Assembly (NCBI GenBank): GCA_041389725.1
Contig: JAWKRG010000008.1
Span: 372,001-436,000, forward strand
Reading direction: 5' to 3'
Length of the DNA: 64,000 bases
DNA from: Polyangiaceae bacterium
GTDB lineage: Bacteria; Myxococcota_A; Polyangia; Polyangiales; Polyangiaceae
Every line of letters begins with the position of its first letter. The stretch's first letter is position 1. A program made the position numbers and the translations under genes. This document shows positions 15,738-24,400 of this stretch, piece by piece. A model generated the notes under the pieces. It was not told where the DNA came from, did no database searches, and was given only the letters and a program-made list of their open reading frames with translations.

Positions 15738-16358
15738 CTACGGTCTGCGTTGGCGCTGGCTCGTGAGGGCCTTGGTCGGAAAGTAGTAAGGGTCGCCGTC
15801 GACCAGGCCTCGGTAGAGTTCGAGCGTCGCACTGGAATCCCCTTTCACCAGGACTACCAGCGACACCATGTCGGCGACGCGACCTTTGGCGGCCCCTCCG
15901 ATGGGATCGTACTCGTCGTCGAAGTGCCCATGTCGCAGAGCGATCAGGGCGCGTTGGTCCGCGCGGCGTGCGTTGACGGTCTCGAATGCCCCCACGCGCG
16001 CTCCTCCTTCCAGCCTGACGTCTCGCACGACTGCCTGGGGTCGCGGCACGGTCCAGCCCAGTGCTTCGAGGCGTCTTGTCAGCGAGTTCGAGTTGGACAA
16101 GTCGAACTTCGCTCTGCCCAGGTTGTAGGCCGGCTGCTTCCACGGGCCAACCGGGTTGACGGGCGCAGGAGTTGTGGGCCTCGCGCTGGGGGAGGGCGTA
16201 GCCGCTGGTTTCGCTGTCGTCGCGACAGCCTCGGGGGGACGGGGCGTAGAGGCCGAGGGCGCGGGGAAGCCGCCTACGCCGCGCCGGCTGTCGCAAGCTG
16301 CCACTAGCAGCAGGCACACGGCGAGTCCCGGGTGACCAAATGTACGTCGCAACGTCAT
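15738..16358 (-). CDS. Hypothetical lipoprotein
   Basis: The 206-residue protein has a lipoprotein signal (CLLLVAAC, C22), a Pro/Ala/Thr/Ser linker to about residue 70, and a conserved-looking C-terminal domain. That domain has the pieces YNLGRAKFDLSNSNSLTRRLEALGW and GRVADMVSLVVLVKGDSSATLELYRG, a mix of beta strands and helices. No family is recognised. Its 3' end lies 15 bp from the convergent gene at 15084-15722. Confidence 0.7.
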   Translation of the reverse strand: MTLRRTFGHPGLAVCLLLVAACDSRRGVGGFPAPSASTPRPPEAVATTAKPAATPSPSARPTTPAPVNPVGPWKQPAYNLGRAKFDLSNSNSLTRRLEALGWTVPRPQAVVRDVRLEGGARVGAFETVNARRADQRALIALRHGHFDDEYDPIGGAAKGRVADMVSLVVLVKGDSSATLELYRGLVDGDPYYFPTKALTSQRQRRP

Positions 16359-16436
16359 GACGTGTCATCGTGCGCCGTGCGCGGACCGTGACCTACAGTC
16401 CGTGCGGCAGCGCCACGACATTCGTGCGGGGGCGCG

Positions 16437-18281
16437 CTAGAGCTGCAGCGTGACGCCGTTCTTCCCGGTCTGGCCCGCTCCGGCAGTGCTGCCCTGAGTG
16501 TTCGTGCCGCCATTGCCGCCGAAGCCGGGTGAGCCCGTGACGCAAGTGTTGCCGCTTGCCGTCAGGCTCACCGCTGAGGCGTACCCCACGCAGGCACTGG
16601 GCCCGCCGCCGCCGCCGCCGCCGGGGCCGCCCGCGCCGGCGTTGCCACCCTTGCCGCCGGGGCCGCCGTCGGCACTGTCGTCGCGCCCGCTGCCCTTCGG
16701 GCCCGACGCGCCGCCGGTCTGTCCGTTCGCGCCGTTACCGCCCTTGCCGCCGGTGCCGCCGTTCTTGCTGTCGATGGTATTGCCCGTGACGATCATGGTG
16801 CCGGCGCTCGCGAACACGCCGAAGCTGCCGCCGCCGCCGCCGCCGCCGGCTCCCTTGAGACCACCAAGGCCGCCGCAGCCACCCGAACCACCGCCGCCTG
16901 CACGATCTGCGTTGCACGTGGGCACACAGATCCCGTTGATGTACGCGATGCACTCGGAGCCGCCGCCGCCGCCGCCACCACCGCCGCCGCCCTTGCCGTT
17001 GGTGCCGTTCGTGCCGCTGGTGCCGGATGCTGGAACGTAGCCGTTGATGGACACGACGCCGATGTTGGCGCCGCCAGTGCCGGAGTTGCCGCTCGACCCG
17101 CTAGCGCCCTCGCCGCCTTCGCCGCCCGCGGTGCTCACGGTAGCGCACTGCTTCGACGAGGGGCCGGCCGTTCCGCCGACCGCGCCGCCGCTGCCGGGAT
17201 CGCCTTTGGCGCCGTCGCCGTTGTTGTAGCCGCCGTTGCCGCCCTTGCCGCCCGGTTCGGCACAACTCGGTTGGGGACCCCCTTGGCCCGTTCCGGTGCA
17301 ACCGTCGCAGCCTTCGTCGCCCTTGTTGCCCGTGGGTGCCTGCGCTTGGGCGTGAGGCGTGCCGTCGTCTCCCGCCTTGCCGTCTACGCCGGGGCCTGCG
17401 CTGATCTCGTTGTAGCGCACGTACAGCGTGGAGGTGCCCGAGCCCATGCGCACGCCGTAGGTGCTGGACCCCGGCGTGTTGATGTCAGTGCCTGCCGTGA
17501 TCTTGATGCCTTCGATGTGGGTCTCTTTGTCGACCTGCGGCGCGTGGAAGACGGTGCCTGTCGCGTTCACGCGGGTGGTGGCTGCAGCCGAGCGACGGAA
17601 CTTGAAATTGGCGTCGTTCTCGTCGAAACCGCCGTAGACGCTGATGCCGCTCTCGACGACAACGTTCTCGTTGTACTGATTGCCACTCACGCAGACCGCG
17701 GGAACGCTCTTCGACTTTGCGTAGGCGATGCCGCCCATGATGGTCTTCAGCGGCTTATCCCGGGTACCGTCACCGTTGGTGTCGTCGCCGGACACGCTGC
17801 TGACGTACACGCACTGCTCGACCAGGCCATCGCCGCCGTCGCAGTTGTCGTCGTCGTAATTGGGATCGATGGGATCCGCGTTGCCCTTCTTGGTGCAGCT
17901 GTACTCGCAGCCGCAGGTACCCGTCAGCGGGTTCTTGTCGATGTCCCACATGTTCGCGGGGCAACCTGTGGAGCACGGGCCTGCGTCCGCGCCACCTTGT
18001 CCACCGCTACCGCCCAGTCCTGCGTCGTTACCCGCCGCACCCGACGCGCCACTAGCACCCGACGCGCCGCTGGCACCCGACGCGCCCGAGGCACCGCCCG
18101 TCGCACCGAAGCCACCGCTGCCGCTGGTGCCGCCCGTGGCACTGCCGCCACCGGCGTCGAAGGCACCGGAGCCGCCCGTCCCGACCGGTGCAGTGTCCGC
18201 ATCACCACCACCAGCGCACGCTACCGAAAAGACTGAAAGACAAACCAAAAGCAATGAAGCCGCTAGGCCACGAGTCGCCAT
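16437..18281 (-). CDS. Gly-rich lipoprotein with parallel beta-helix-like middle
   Basis: The 614-residue protein starts at ATG 18281 with a lipoprotein signal (LSVFSVAC, C22), then Gly/Ser/Ala repeats including a run of GAS triplets. A Cys-containing segment (CSTGCPANMWDIDKNPLTG) leads to a DUF1565-like region (GDDTNGDGTRDKPLKTIMGGIAYA, then VVVESGISVYGGF) typical of right-handed beta-helix surface proteins. The C-terminal ~320 residues are over half Gly in GGxGG repeats, broken by Cys-bearing segments (CIAYINGICVPTC). The cell surface is the likely location; a binding or structural role is inferred. Long plus-strand frames over this gene are shadows of the Gly codons. Confidence 0.82.
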   Translation of the reverse strand: MATRGLAASLLLVCLSVFSVACAGGGDADTAPVGTGGSGAFDAGGGSATGGTSGSGGFGATGGASGASGASGASGASGASGAAGNDAGLGGSGGQGGADAGPCSTGCPANMWDIDKNPLTGTCGCEYSCTKKGNADPIDPNYDDDNCDGGDGLVEQCVYVSSVSGDDTNGDGTRDKPLKTIMGGIAYAKSKSVPAVCVSGNQYNENVVVESGISVYGGFDENDANFKFRRSAAATTRVNATGTVFHAPQVDKETHIEGIKITAGTDINTPGSSTYGVRMGSGTSTLYVRYNEISAGPGVDGKAGDDGTPHAQAQAPTGNKGDEGCDGCTGTGQGGPQPSCAEPGGKGGNGGYNNGDGAKGDPGSGGAVGGTAGPSSKQCATVSTAGGEGGEGASGSSGNSGTGGANIGVVSINGYVPASGTSGTNGTNGKGGGGGGGGGGGSECIAYINGICVPTCNADRAGGGGSGGCGGLGGLKGAGGGGGGGSFGVFASAGTMIVTGNTIDSKNGGTGGKGGNGANGQTGGASGPKGSGRDDSADGGPGGKGGNAGAGGPGGGGGGGPSACVGYASAVSLTASGNTCVTGSPGFGGNGGTNTQGSTAGAGQTGKNGVTLQL

Positions 18282-18381
18282 GGGGGGGAGTGTGCCGCGT
18301 CGCGGGGGTTCGAACAAGGCGAGGTAGGGGTACAGCCCGCGCTTTCCGCCGGACGAACCGGCAGAGCGGGACGGCTTTTGC

Positions 18382-18387
18382 TATGCT
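18382..18387 (+). promoter_or_regulatory. Candidate -10 of VWA lipoprotein gene
   Basis: TATGCT preceded by TTGC lies 24 nt before the ATG at 18412, in the 130-bp space between two divergent lipoprotein genes. It would give a leader of about 17 nt. Confidence 0.4.
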
Positions 18388-18411
18388 GGACCGCGCGGCG
18401 GGCGCGAGGCC

Positions 18412-19527
18412 ATGACATCAGCGATTCGCAAGGGATTCTGGGTTTTTCCGCTGCTGGGCGCGGCCTTCGCGGCCTGCAGCTCGGATGCGAGCGCGCCCCC
18501 GGGTTCCGGCGTGGCTGCAAGCGGCGGCACGGGGGGCGGCGGGGGCAGCGGAGGCTCGATCATCGTGGACGCCGGCGGATCCGGCGGCCTCGACCCGGAC
18601 GCCTCCTGCGGCGCCGTCAGTGAGAGCGCGAAGAACTCGCCGCTGCACCTCTACATCATGCTCGACAAGTCGAGCAGCATGGCGGGCAATCAGTGGACCA
18701 GCGCGGTCGCCGGCTTGAACGCGTTTCTTGCCTCCGCGGACTCGGCGGGCGTGAGCGTGGGGCTCAAGTTCTTCCCACGCGAAGCGGATGCGACCCCGGT
18801 GTGCGATCAGAAGGCGTACTCCAAGCCAGATGTCGCCTTCGGAGTATTGCCGGGCAACGCGAGCGCGTTGGCCGCAGCGCTGGGCGCAGCAACGCCGAAC
18901 GGGCTGTCGACGCCAACCTATCCAGCCCTTGGCGGCGGGATCTTGAAAGCGATCGAACTCGCACAGAACAATCCCGGTGATGCTGCGGCGGTGCTCCTCG
19001 TCACCGACGGTGTGCCCCAAGGGCCGGCGTCTGTATGCGGCACGGTCAACCCCGAAGACTGGAACGAGATTGCCTCCCTCGCCGCAGCGGGCGCGAACTT
19101 CAATCCGCCGGTGACCACCTACGTGGTGGGACTTCCCGGCGTCGATCAGTCCTTTGCCAATCAAATCGCCAAGGCGGGCGGTTCGTCCGCGGCCATCTTG
19201 GTCAGCAACACCAACGTGCAGGCGGAGTTCGAGAAGGCGCTGGCCAAGGTCCGCGGGCAAGCGCTTCCCTGCGAGTACGAAATTCCCGACAAAGTCAGCA
19301 AGGGCGAGATCGCCTACGATTTCGTGAACGTCGTACTGCAGTCCGGCGGCAAGTCCACGAATGTGTTGCAGACGTCAGACTGCAACCTAGGTGCAGGCTG
19401 GTATTACGACGACCCGACTGACCCGAGCAAGATCTTGCTCTGCCCAAGTGTGTGCGCGAACTTGAAGCAGGACTTCACTGCCAGTCTGCAGATTCTCATG
19501 GGCTGCAAGACGCAAGTGGTTCGCTGA
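18412..19527 (+). CDS. VWA-domain lipoprotein
   Basis: The 371-residue protein has a lipoprotein signal (GAAFAAC, C22), a Gly/Ser linker, and a von Willebrand A domain from about residue 78. The MIDAS motif DKSSSM follows strand LYIML, and the later strand AAVLLVTDGVP carries the second metal-site Asp. Several Cys in the C-terminal third (LPCEYEIP, TSDCNLG, LCPSVC) probably form disulfides. Such proteins are common surface lipoproteins of myxobacteria; the ligand is unknown. The stop lies 11 bp before the start of the cyclase gene, so the two may be co-transcribed. Confidence 0.87.
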   Translation: MTSAIRKGFWVFPLLGAAFAACSSDASAPPGSGVAASGGTGGGGGSGGSIIVDAGGSGGLDPDASCGAVSESAKNSPLHLYIMLDKSSSMAGNQWTSAVAGLNAFLASADSAGVSVGLKFFPREADATPVCDQKAYSKPDVAFGVLPGNASALAAALGAATPNGLSTPTYPALGGGILKAIELAQNNPGDAAAVLLVTDGVPQGPASVCGTVNPEDWNEIASLAAAGANFNPPVTTYVVGLPGVDQSFANQIAKAGGSSAAILVSNTNVQAEFEKALAKVRGQALPCEYEIPDKVSKGEIAYDFVNVVLQSGGKSTNVLQTSDCNLGAGWYYDDPTDPSKILLCPSVCANLKQDFTASLQILMGCKTQVVR

Positions 19528-19538
19528 GCGCTGCGCGC

Positions 19539-22500
19539 ATGAGTGACGAAGCAAAGCTGCGCGCCGCGATCCAGGCCCTCGAAGCGCAGCGTCTTTCGTT
19601 GGGCAACACCGTGGTGGACACGGCCACCGCAGGGCTTCGCGAGAAGCTGGCTCAGCTCGGTTCCCTCAGTGGAGACACGCGCCAGCTGGTGAGCGTCCTC
19701 TTCGCCGACGTCTCGGGCTTCACCAAGCTGAGTGAGCGCCTGGATCCCGAAGAAGTCCAGGCGCTGCTGAAAAAGGTGTGGGCCGAGCTCGACGCGGTGA
19801 TCTTGTCGCGCCGCGGCCACATCGACAAACACATCGGCGATGCCGTGATGGCCGTGTGGGGCCTCTCCGGCGCACGCGCCCGAGATGCGGAAGACGCGGT
19901 GCGGGCGGGACTCGAGCTGCAGCGTCAGCTCGGCGCGCTCTGTCGCCGCGAGGGCCTCGAACTCGCCATGCGCGTGGGCATCAACTCTGGGCCCACCAGC
20001 GTTTCCCGGGTGGCATCGACGGGCGAGTGGAACGTGATCGGCGACACCGTGAACGTCGCCTCGCGCCTCGAACACGCAGCGGCACTCGGAGCAGTGCTGA
20101 TCGGCAACGACACCGCGGCGCAGGTGGCGGACGCCTTTGAACTCGAACCGCAGCCGCCCCTCACCGTCAAAGGCAAGCAGGAACCTCTGACGACTTTCGT
20201 CGTCAAGGCGCCTCGCGCGGCCTCGGTGCGCTTGCCCTCGCACACGCTGACGGGCGTGGGCGCGCCCTTCGTCGGTCGCGCGGCGGAGCTGGGCGAACTC
20301 CTGACGCTCTATCAGCGCGCGCGCGCTGGCGAGACCCTTGCCACGTGCATTTGCGCCGAAGGCGGCGTGGGCAAGAGCCGACTGCTCGCCGAAGCCACGC
20401 GGTTGATTCGCCTGCAGGCGGATCCGATCTTGCTCGTAGAGCATGCCTGCGAGGCAGAGGGGGAGCAGCGGCCCTTCGGCCTTCTGGCAGGCTTGATCCG
20501 GAACCTGGCGGGGCGTGGCGGCGACGAGCCGGTCCGAGGATTCGCTCGCCTGCTCGAGCGGTATCTAGGCGCGGATGTGGCGGGAGAGGCTCAGGAGTTC
20601 ATCGCCTACGTGCTCGGTTTCGGCGCGGCGACGTCCGCGTTGCAGCGCTTGGAGCGTGACCCGCGGCAGATCCGCGGGCGCGCGGAGGTGTTGTTGCTCC
20701 GACTGTTCGAAGCTCTTTGCGCGGAACGCACGCTGGTCTTGTTGGTCGAGGAGCTTCAGCGTGCGGACGGAATGTCCCTGACCTTCTTGGCGCGCCTTCG
20801 GGAACGGGCGAAGGGCTTGCTGCTGCTGGCCACGGCACGCCCGGATCTGTGGCAACGCCCGGATGCAGATCTGAGCTGGTGGCGCCGGTTCGACCTCGCT
20901 CCTCTAGGTCGCAGCGATACACACCAGTTGGCCCAGTCGCTGCTCGGAGCCGCCGCCGAGCTGCCGGGGTGGGTCGCGGATTTTTTGGTGGAACGCAGCG
21001 GCGGCAATCCCTTCTTCTGCGAGGAACTGCTGCGCGCTCTGCTCGAACGCGGCGTCGTGCGCGTGGACGAGCAGGGCGCATGGCGAGCGAGCGAGCGCCC
21101 CGCGTCCTTTTCGCTACCGCCGCGCCTGGCGCCCTTGGTGCTGGAACGCCTGGGCCATGTCAGTACAGCGGCTCGTGTGCTCTTGGAGCGCGTGGCTATC
21201 GTCGGACCTCGCGCCGAGCGAGCGCGCGTCGTCGCCTTGCTGGATGGGCCACCGGATGATTCGGCGCTGGACGAACTGCGCCAAGCCAACCTATTGCGCT
21301 TCGCTGACGGTCCAGCCGATGCGGAGCTCGGCTTCGTCCACTCCCTGACCTGGGAGGTCACCTACGAGTACACGTTGCTCGAGACCAGGCGCTCGCTACA
21401 CGGTCGCCTGGCGGACCGGCTGGCGCAGGATGCGAACGCACCGCCTCAAGAAGTCGCACACCACTATCGCGCCGCTCGGCGCTCGGGCGAGGCCGCGGAG
21501 TTCTATGCGCGCGCAGGGGAGCGCGCGCGGCGCGCGGACTCAGTGGCGTTGGCCACGCGCTTCTTCGGCTTGGCGTTGGAGTTGAACGGCGGCTCGCGGG
21601 GCATCGAACTGCGCGCTCATGAGGGCCTAGGCGAGCTGGAGATGCGCAGCGCGCGCTACGAGAACGCCGTGGCGTCGTACCGCGCCATGCTCGGCGCGGC
21701 GGCCGCGGAAGCGTCTCCGCTGGCACAAGCACGAGCGCACAACGGCTTGTCCTGGGCCTTGGCGCAGGCGTCCAAGCCCACCGAGGCTGCGCTCGCTGCC
21801 GAGCAGGCCGCCGAGATCGCTGGCTCGACCTTCGACACGGCGCGCGACGACGCACGCCGCCAGGCGGCAGCCCTGGAGCTAGCGAACGCTTGGCACAACC
21901 TCAGCTGGGCGGCCGTGCTGGTCGCCGACGCGGACCAAGCGCTGGCGGCCGCGGAAGAAGGCTTGGCCGTCGCCGAGCAAGCGGGTGCCGAGCGCGAACA
22001 AGCGCTGTGTCTCAACCTGATCGGCGTGGTGCACTACCACTTGCTCGACCGCTACGCCGAAGGCGCGCGTTACCTGGAGCAAGCCCTCGAACGCTATCGC
22101 GCGATGCCGGATCGCTGGGGCATCGCCTGCCAACTCAACAACCTGGGCGACTTGGCTCGGCTGCGCGGCGATCCCGCCGCTGCCGTCGGCCTCTTGGAGG
22201 AAGCGTTGGAGATGACGCGCGCCATCGGGCACACGAGCCAGGAGTTGGTCGTGCTCACCACGCTGGGCGCCACGCACAACGCCCTCGGTCAGTGCGAGCA
22301 AGCCGTGCGCGTGTTGCGCCAAGCGCTTTCCCTTGCCACGGTCGGAGAGCCCTTCACTCGAGGCAGCTGTCTGGCGTCACTGTGCGACGCCTTGGCGGTT
22401 CTGGGGCAAGGTGAAGAAGCGGCGCGAGCTGGCTGTGAAGCGCTGCAGATCGCGGGCCAGGACACCACCGTCTTTCGCGGAGAAGCGCTGCGCGCGTTGG

Positions 22501-22724
22501 GCCGCGCGCTCGCCAGCACCGGGCAGCCCGTCGAGTGCGCAGGTCGCCAGTGGGATGCGGAAGCGTGCTTCGCGGGCAGCGTCGCGGTCTTCCACGAGCT
22601 TGGCCAAACCGAACAGCGCGCCGAGAGCTGCCGGCGTTGGGCGGAGTTCGAGCGGGCACGCGGCGAGCGCGCTCGCGCCGACGAACTGATCGCCGAGGCA
22701 AGCCGAGCGCGGGATTCGGAATGA
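19539..22724 (+). CDS. Class III cyclase - AAA ATPase - TPR regulator
   Basis: This 1061-residue protein has three parts. Residues about 45-215 form a class III nucleotide cyclase domain with both metal-binding Asp positions (FADVSGFTKL and HIGDAVMAVWG). From about 245 a predicted ATPase follows with FVGR at its start and P-loop EGGVGKSRLL. From about 660 to the end run TPR-like helical repeats (AGLREKL-type Ala/Leu/Glu helices). This architecture is frequent in myxobacteria and is thought to link ligand or protein binding to cyclic nucleotide production or transcriptional control. There is no DNA-binding domain or membrane segment. ATG 19539 lies 11 bp after the VWA gene; a longer in-frame extension overlaps that gene and is rejected. 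Confidence 0.9.
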   Translation: MSDEAKLRAAIQALEAQRLSLGNTVVDTATAGLREKLAQLGSLSGDTRQLVSVLFADVSGFTKLSERLDPEEVQALLKKVWAELDAVILSRRGHIDKHIGDAVMAVWGLSGARARDAEDAVRAGLELQRQLGALCRREGLELAMRVGINSGPTSVSRVASTGEWNVIGDTVNVASRLEHAAALGAVLIGNDTAAQVADAFELEPQPPLTVKGKQEPLTTFVVKAPRAASVRLPSHTLTGVGAPFVGRAAELGELLTLYQRARAGETLATCICAEGGVGKSRLLAEATRLIRLQADPILLVEHACEAEGEQRPFGLLAGLIRNLAGRGGDEPVRGFARLLERYLGADVAGEAQEFIAYVLGFGAATSALQRLERDPRQIRGRAEVLLLRLFEALCAERTLVLLVEELQRADGMSLTFLARLRERAKGLLLLATARPDLWQRPDADLSWWRRFDLAPLGRSDTHQLAQSLLGAAAELPGWVADFLVERSGGNPFFCEELLRALLERGVVRVDEQGAWRASERPASFSLPPRLAPLVLERLGHVSTAARVLLERVAIVGPRAERARVVALLDGPPDDSALDELRQANLLRFADGPADAELGFVHSLTWEVTYEYTLLETRRSLHGRLADRLAQDANAPPQEVAHHYRAARRSGEAAEFYARAGERARRADSVALATRFFGLALELNGGSRGIELRAHEGLGELEMRSARYENAVASYRAMLGAAAAEASPLAQARAHNGLSWALAQASKPTEAALAAEQAAEIAGSTFDTARDDARRQAAALELANAWHNLSWAAVLVADADQALAAAEEGLAVAEQAGAEREQALCLNLIGVVHYHLLDRYAEGARYLEQALERYRAMPDRWGIACQLNNLGDLARLRGDPAAAVGLLEEALEMTRAIGHTSQELVVLTTLGATHNALGQCEQAVRVLRQALSLATVGEPFTRGSCLASLCDALAVLGQGEEAARAGCEALQIAGQDTTVFRGEALRALGRALASTGQPVECAGRQWDAEACFAGSVAVFHELGQTEQRAESCRRWAEFERARGERARADELIAEASRARDSE

Positions 22725-22834
22725 ATTGGCTTCGCGGCTGACGCCTCGTTCACGAAGGCGAGTGGCGCCCTGCTCCACGCGGCGTAGGCCGTGTTTTCGT
22801 TGCGAGATACGCGGTCATCTGCTGTAGTTGGCAG

Positions 22835-23509
22835 ATGGGAAAGTGGATGATCGCGGGGTTGGCGCTATCGATCTGTGTGCTGGGCGTCGGCGGCTGCAGT
22901 GATGATGAAGTAGAGGACGGCAGCGGCGGCTCCGGTGGAGCATCCAGTGGCGGCACCGGAGGCAGCTCGGGCTCGGGCGGTGCTTCCGGATCGAGTGGTA
23001 GCAGTGGCGCGAGCGGATCCAGCGGTGCGAGCGGGTCCGGCGGCGCCGGGGGCGCGGACGGAGGTGCCGGAGCTGATGGGGGCGACGCGGCGGCGGATGC
23101 CGCGACCCATCCCTTCAAGGCCAGCCTCAGCGCTGTCGACTACACCGTCGAGTGCAAGGTGGATGCCGGCGGCGATCAGATCGCCGGTAGCTTCAACGCC
23201 GACTACGACAACACTGCGAACTCGTCTCCCGTCTTGGGCACCCTCAGCGTCACGCTCACCCTGATCGACGGATCGAACACCATGACTTGGACGCACATTC
23301 CGAGCCCCGCTGCCACTGGCACCTTGGCTGCTGGCGCGACGAACACCGTCAAGCACATCAACGTGCCGGCGTCGGGGTCGGGCAGCGACGAGCCTTGCAA
23401 CTACTGCAGCGGCACCATGACGCTGAAGGTGGACTGGAAGCTGGATGACGACGCCGGCAGCGTCGTCAGCGACACCTTCGGTCCCGTCAACGTCAAGTGC
23501 AATCAATGA
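22835..23509 (+). CDS. Hypothetical Gly/Ser-linker lipoprotein
   Basis: The 224-residue protein has a lipoprotein signal (VLGVGGC, C21), an acidic patch (SDDEVEDG) and a long Gly/Ser/Ala linker to about residue 85. The C-terminal ~130 residues are rich in Thr/Ser/Val beta strands (GTLSVTLTLIDGSNTMTW, then MTLKVDWKLDDD) with a CNYC pair and a final Cys, which suggests an Ig-like fold. No family is recognised. Confidence 0.72.
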   Translation: MGKWMIAGLALSICVLGVGGCSDDEVEDGSGGSGGASSGGTGGSSGSGGASGSSGSSGASGSSGASGSGGAGGADGGAGADGGDAAADAATHPFKASLSAVDYTVECKVDAGGDQIAGSFNADYDNTANSSPVLGTLSVTLTLIDGSNTMTWTHIPSPAATGTLAAGATNTVKHINVPASGSGSDEPCNYCSGTMTLKVDWKLDDDAGSVVSDTFGPVNVKCNQ

Positions 23510-23635
23510 CTCGATGCCGGCGCACTCGCGGCCTAGACAAGTCCTTGGGATTGTAGGGTCTCGACGCGCGGCGCCCCGACCGTCGCCTCCCGCGCCGAAC
23601 GTCGCGCGCGCAGGTTTCAGAGCAAGAGTTCACAG

Positions 23636-23776
23636 GAAGTGCGGAAGATCGGAAGGTCGGAGCGGATTCGATAGCTTTTGCGAACTTCGCCGCTCGCCGC
23701 AGCCGGGACTCATCGCGACCTGCGACGCTTTGTTCACCGCAAAGACGCAAGGAGCGCGGAGCCTCGCCAAGGGTGC
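23636..23776. repeat. Heptameric repeat tracts in intergenic region
   Basis: The 376-bp space 23510-23885 has no supportable gene. It holds two tracts with 7-nt periodicity: cggaaga-tcggaag-gtcggag at 23642-23662, and caccgca-aagacgc-aaggagc-gcggagc-ctcgcca-agggtgc at 23735-23776. Similar heptad-based interspersed elements occur between genes in many myxobacterial genomes. Nothing else is seen in this space. Confidence 0.5.
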
Positions 23777-23885
23777 TTTGGGGGAGCGTCAGTAGCCCGC
23801 ACACAACCCACTCCCTTGGCGTCGCTTGGGCGCTCGTCGCGCCTTCGCGGTTGTCGAAGGCTTCGGGTTAGAAGACGACGAGGGG

Positions 23886-24293
23886 CTAGGGAACGACCCA
23901 GGTGCCGCCTAGCCCGGTGCAGACGGATTCCGCTTTGGTGAGGGAGTCGTACCCCGTGTAGTAGAAAGTCTGCTGTACGCTATCGCACCGAGCGATGACG
24001 TCGGCGGACGGGCACGCGGTGCCGGGAGTGCCTCCGTCGGTCGTGCATTGGTCGGCCGCCGCTTGCCAGCCCGGACTACTCTGCGGGATCGGCATCTGGA
24101 AGCACGCGAACTTGGCCGGCGTGTTGCACGAGAAGCCGCCTCCGCTGGATCCGCCGCTGGCCCCAGTGGCGCCGGTGCCACCACCGTCGCTGCCGCCAGC
24201 GCCTCCACTTCCGCTGCCGTCGTCGCCTCCATCGCACGCTGGAAGCGGTACGAGCGCAAATGCCCACATCAACGGAACGATCCACGCTCTCAT
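23886..24293 (-). CDS. Small Cys-rich lipoprotein
   Basis: The 135-residue protein has a lipoprotein signal (ALVPLPAC, C20), a Gly/Ser/Ala linker to about residue 53, and a Cys-rich domain with six Cys (FSCNTPAKFACFQ, DQCTTDGGTPGTACP, ARCDSV, SVCTGLGGTW). The spacing suggests three disulfides. No family is recognised. It lies downstream of the DUF1552 gene on the same strand, separated by 107 bp. Confidence 0.72.
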   Translation of the reverse strand: MRAWIVPLMWAFALVPLPACDGGDDGSGSGGAGGSDGGGTGATGASGGSSGGGFSCNTPAKFACFQMPIPQSSPGWQAAADQCTTDGGTPGTACPSADVIARCDSVQQTFYYTGYDSLTKAESVCTGLGGTWVVP

Positions 24294-24400
24294 CTTGCCC
24301 TCCAGGCCAGCACGCTGGCTCGTGCCATCAATCTCTCAGAGGTCGCGCGCCACGGCAATGGCGCTCTTTCGACACGGCGGTCTATCGGCCCGAGGTGACC

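Noticed and set aside
16600..17000. CRISPR-like regular repeats
   Set aside because: These are Gly-codon repeats of a coding gene without spacers; no CRISPR array is seen anywhere in the window.
16498..18327. Plus-strand Pro-rich frames opposite the Gly-rich lipoprotein
   Set aside because: Poly-Pro results from reading Gly codons in reverse.
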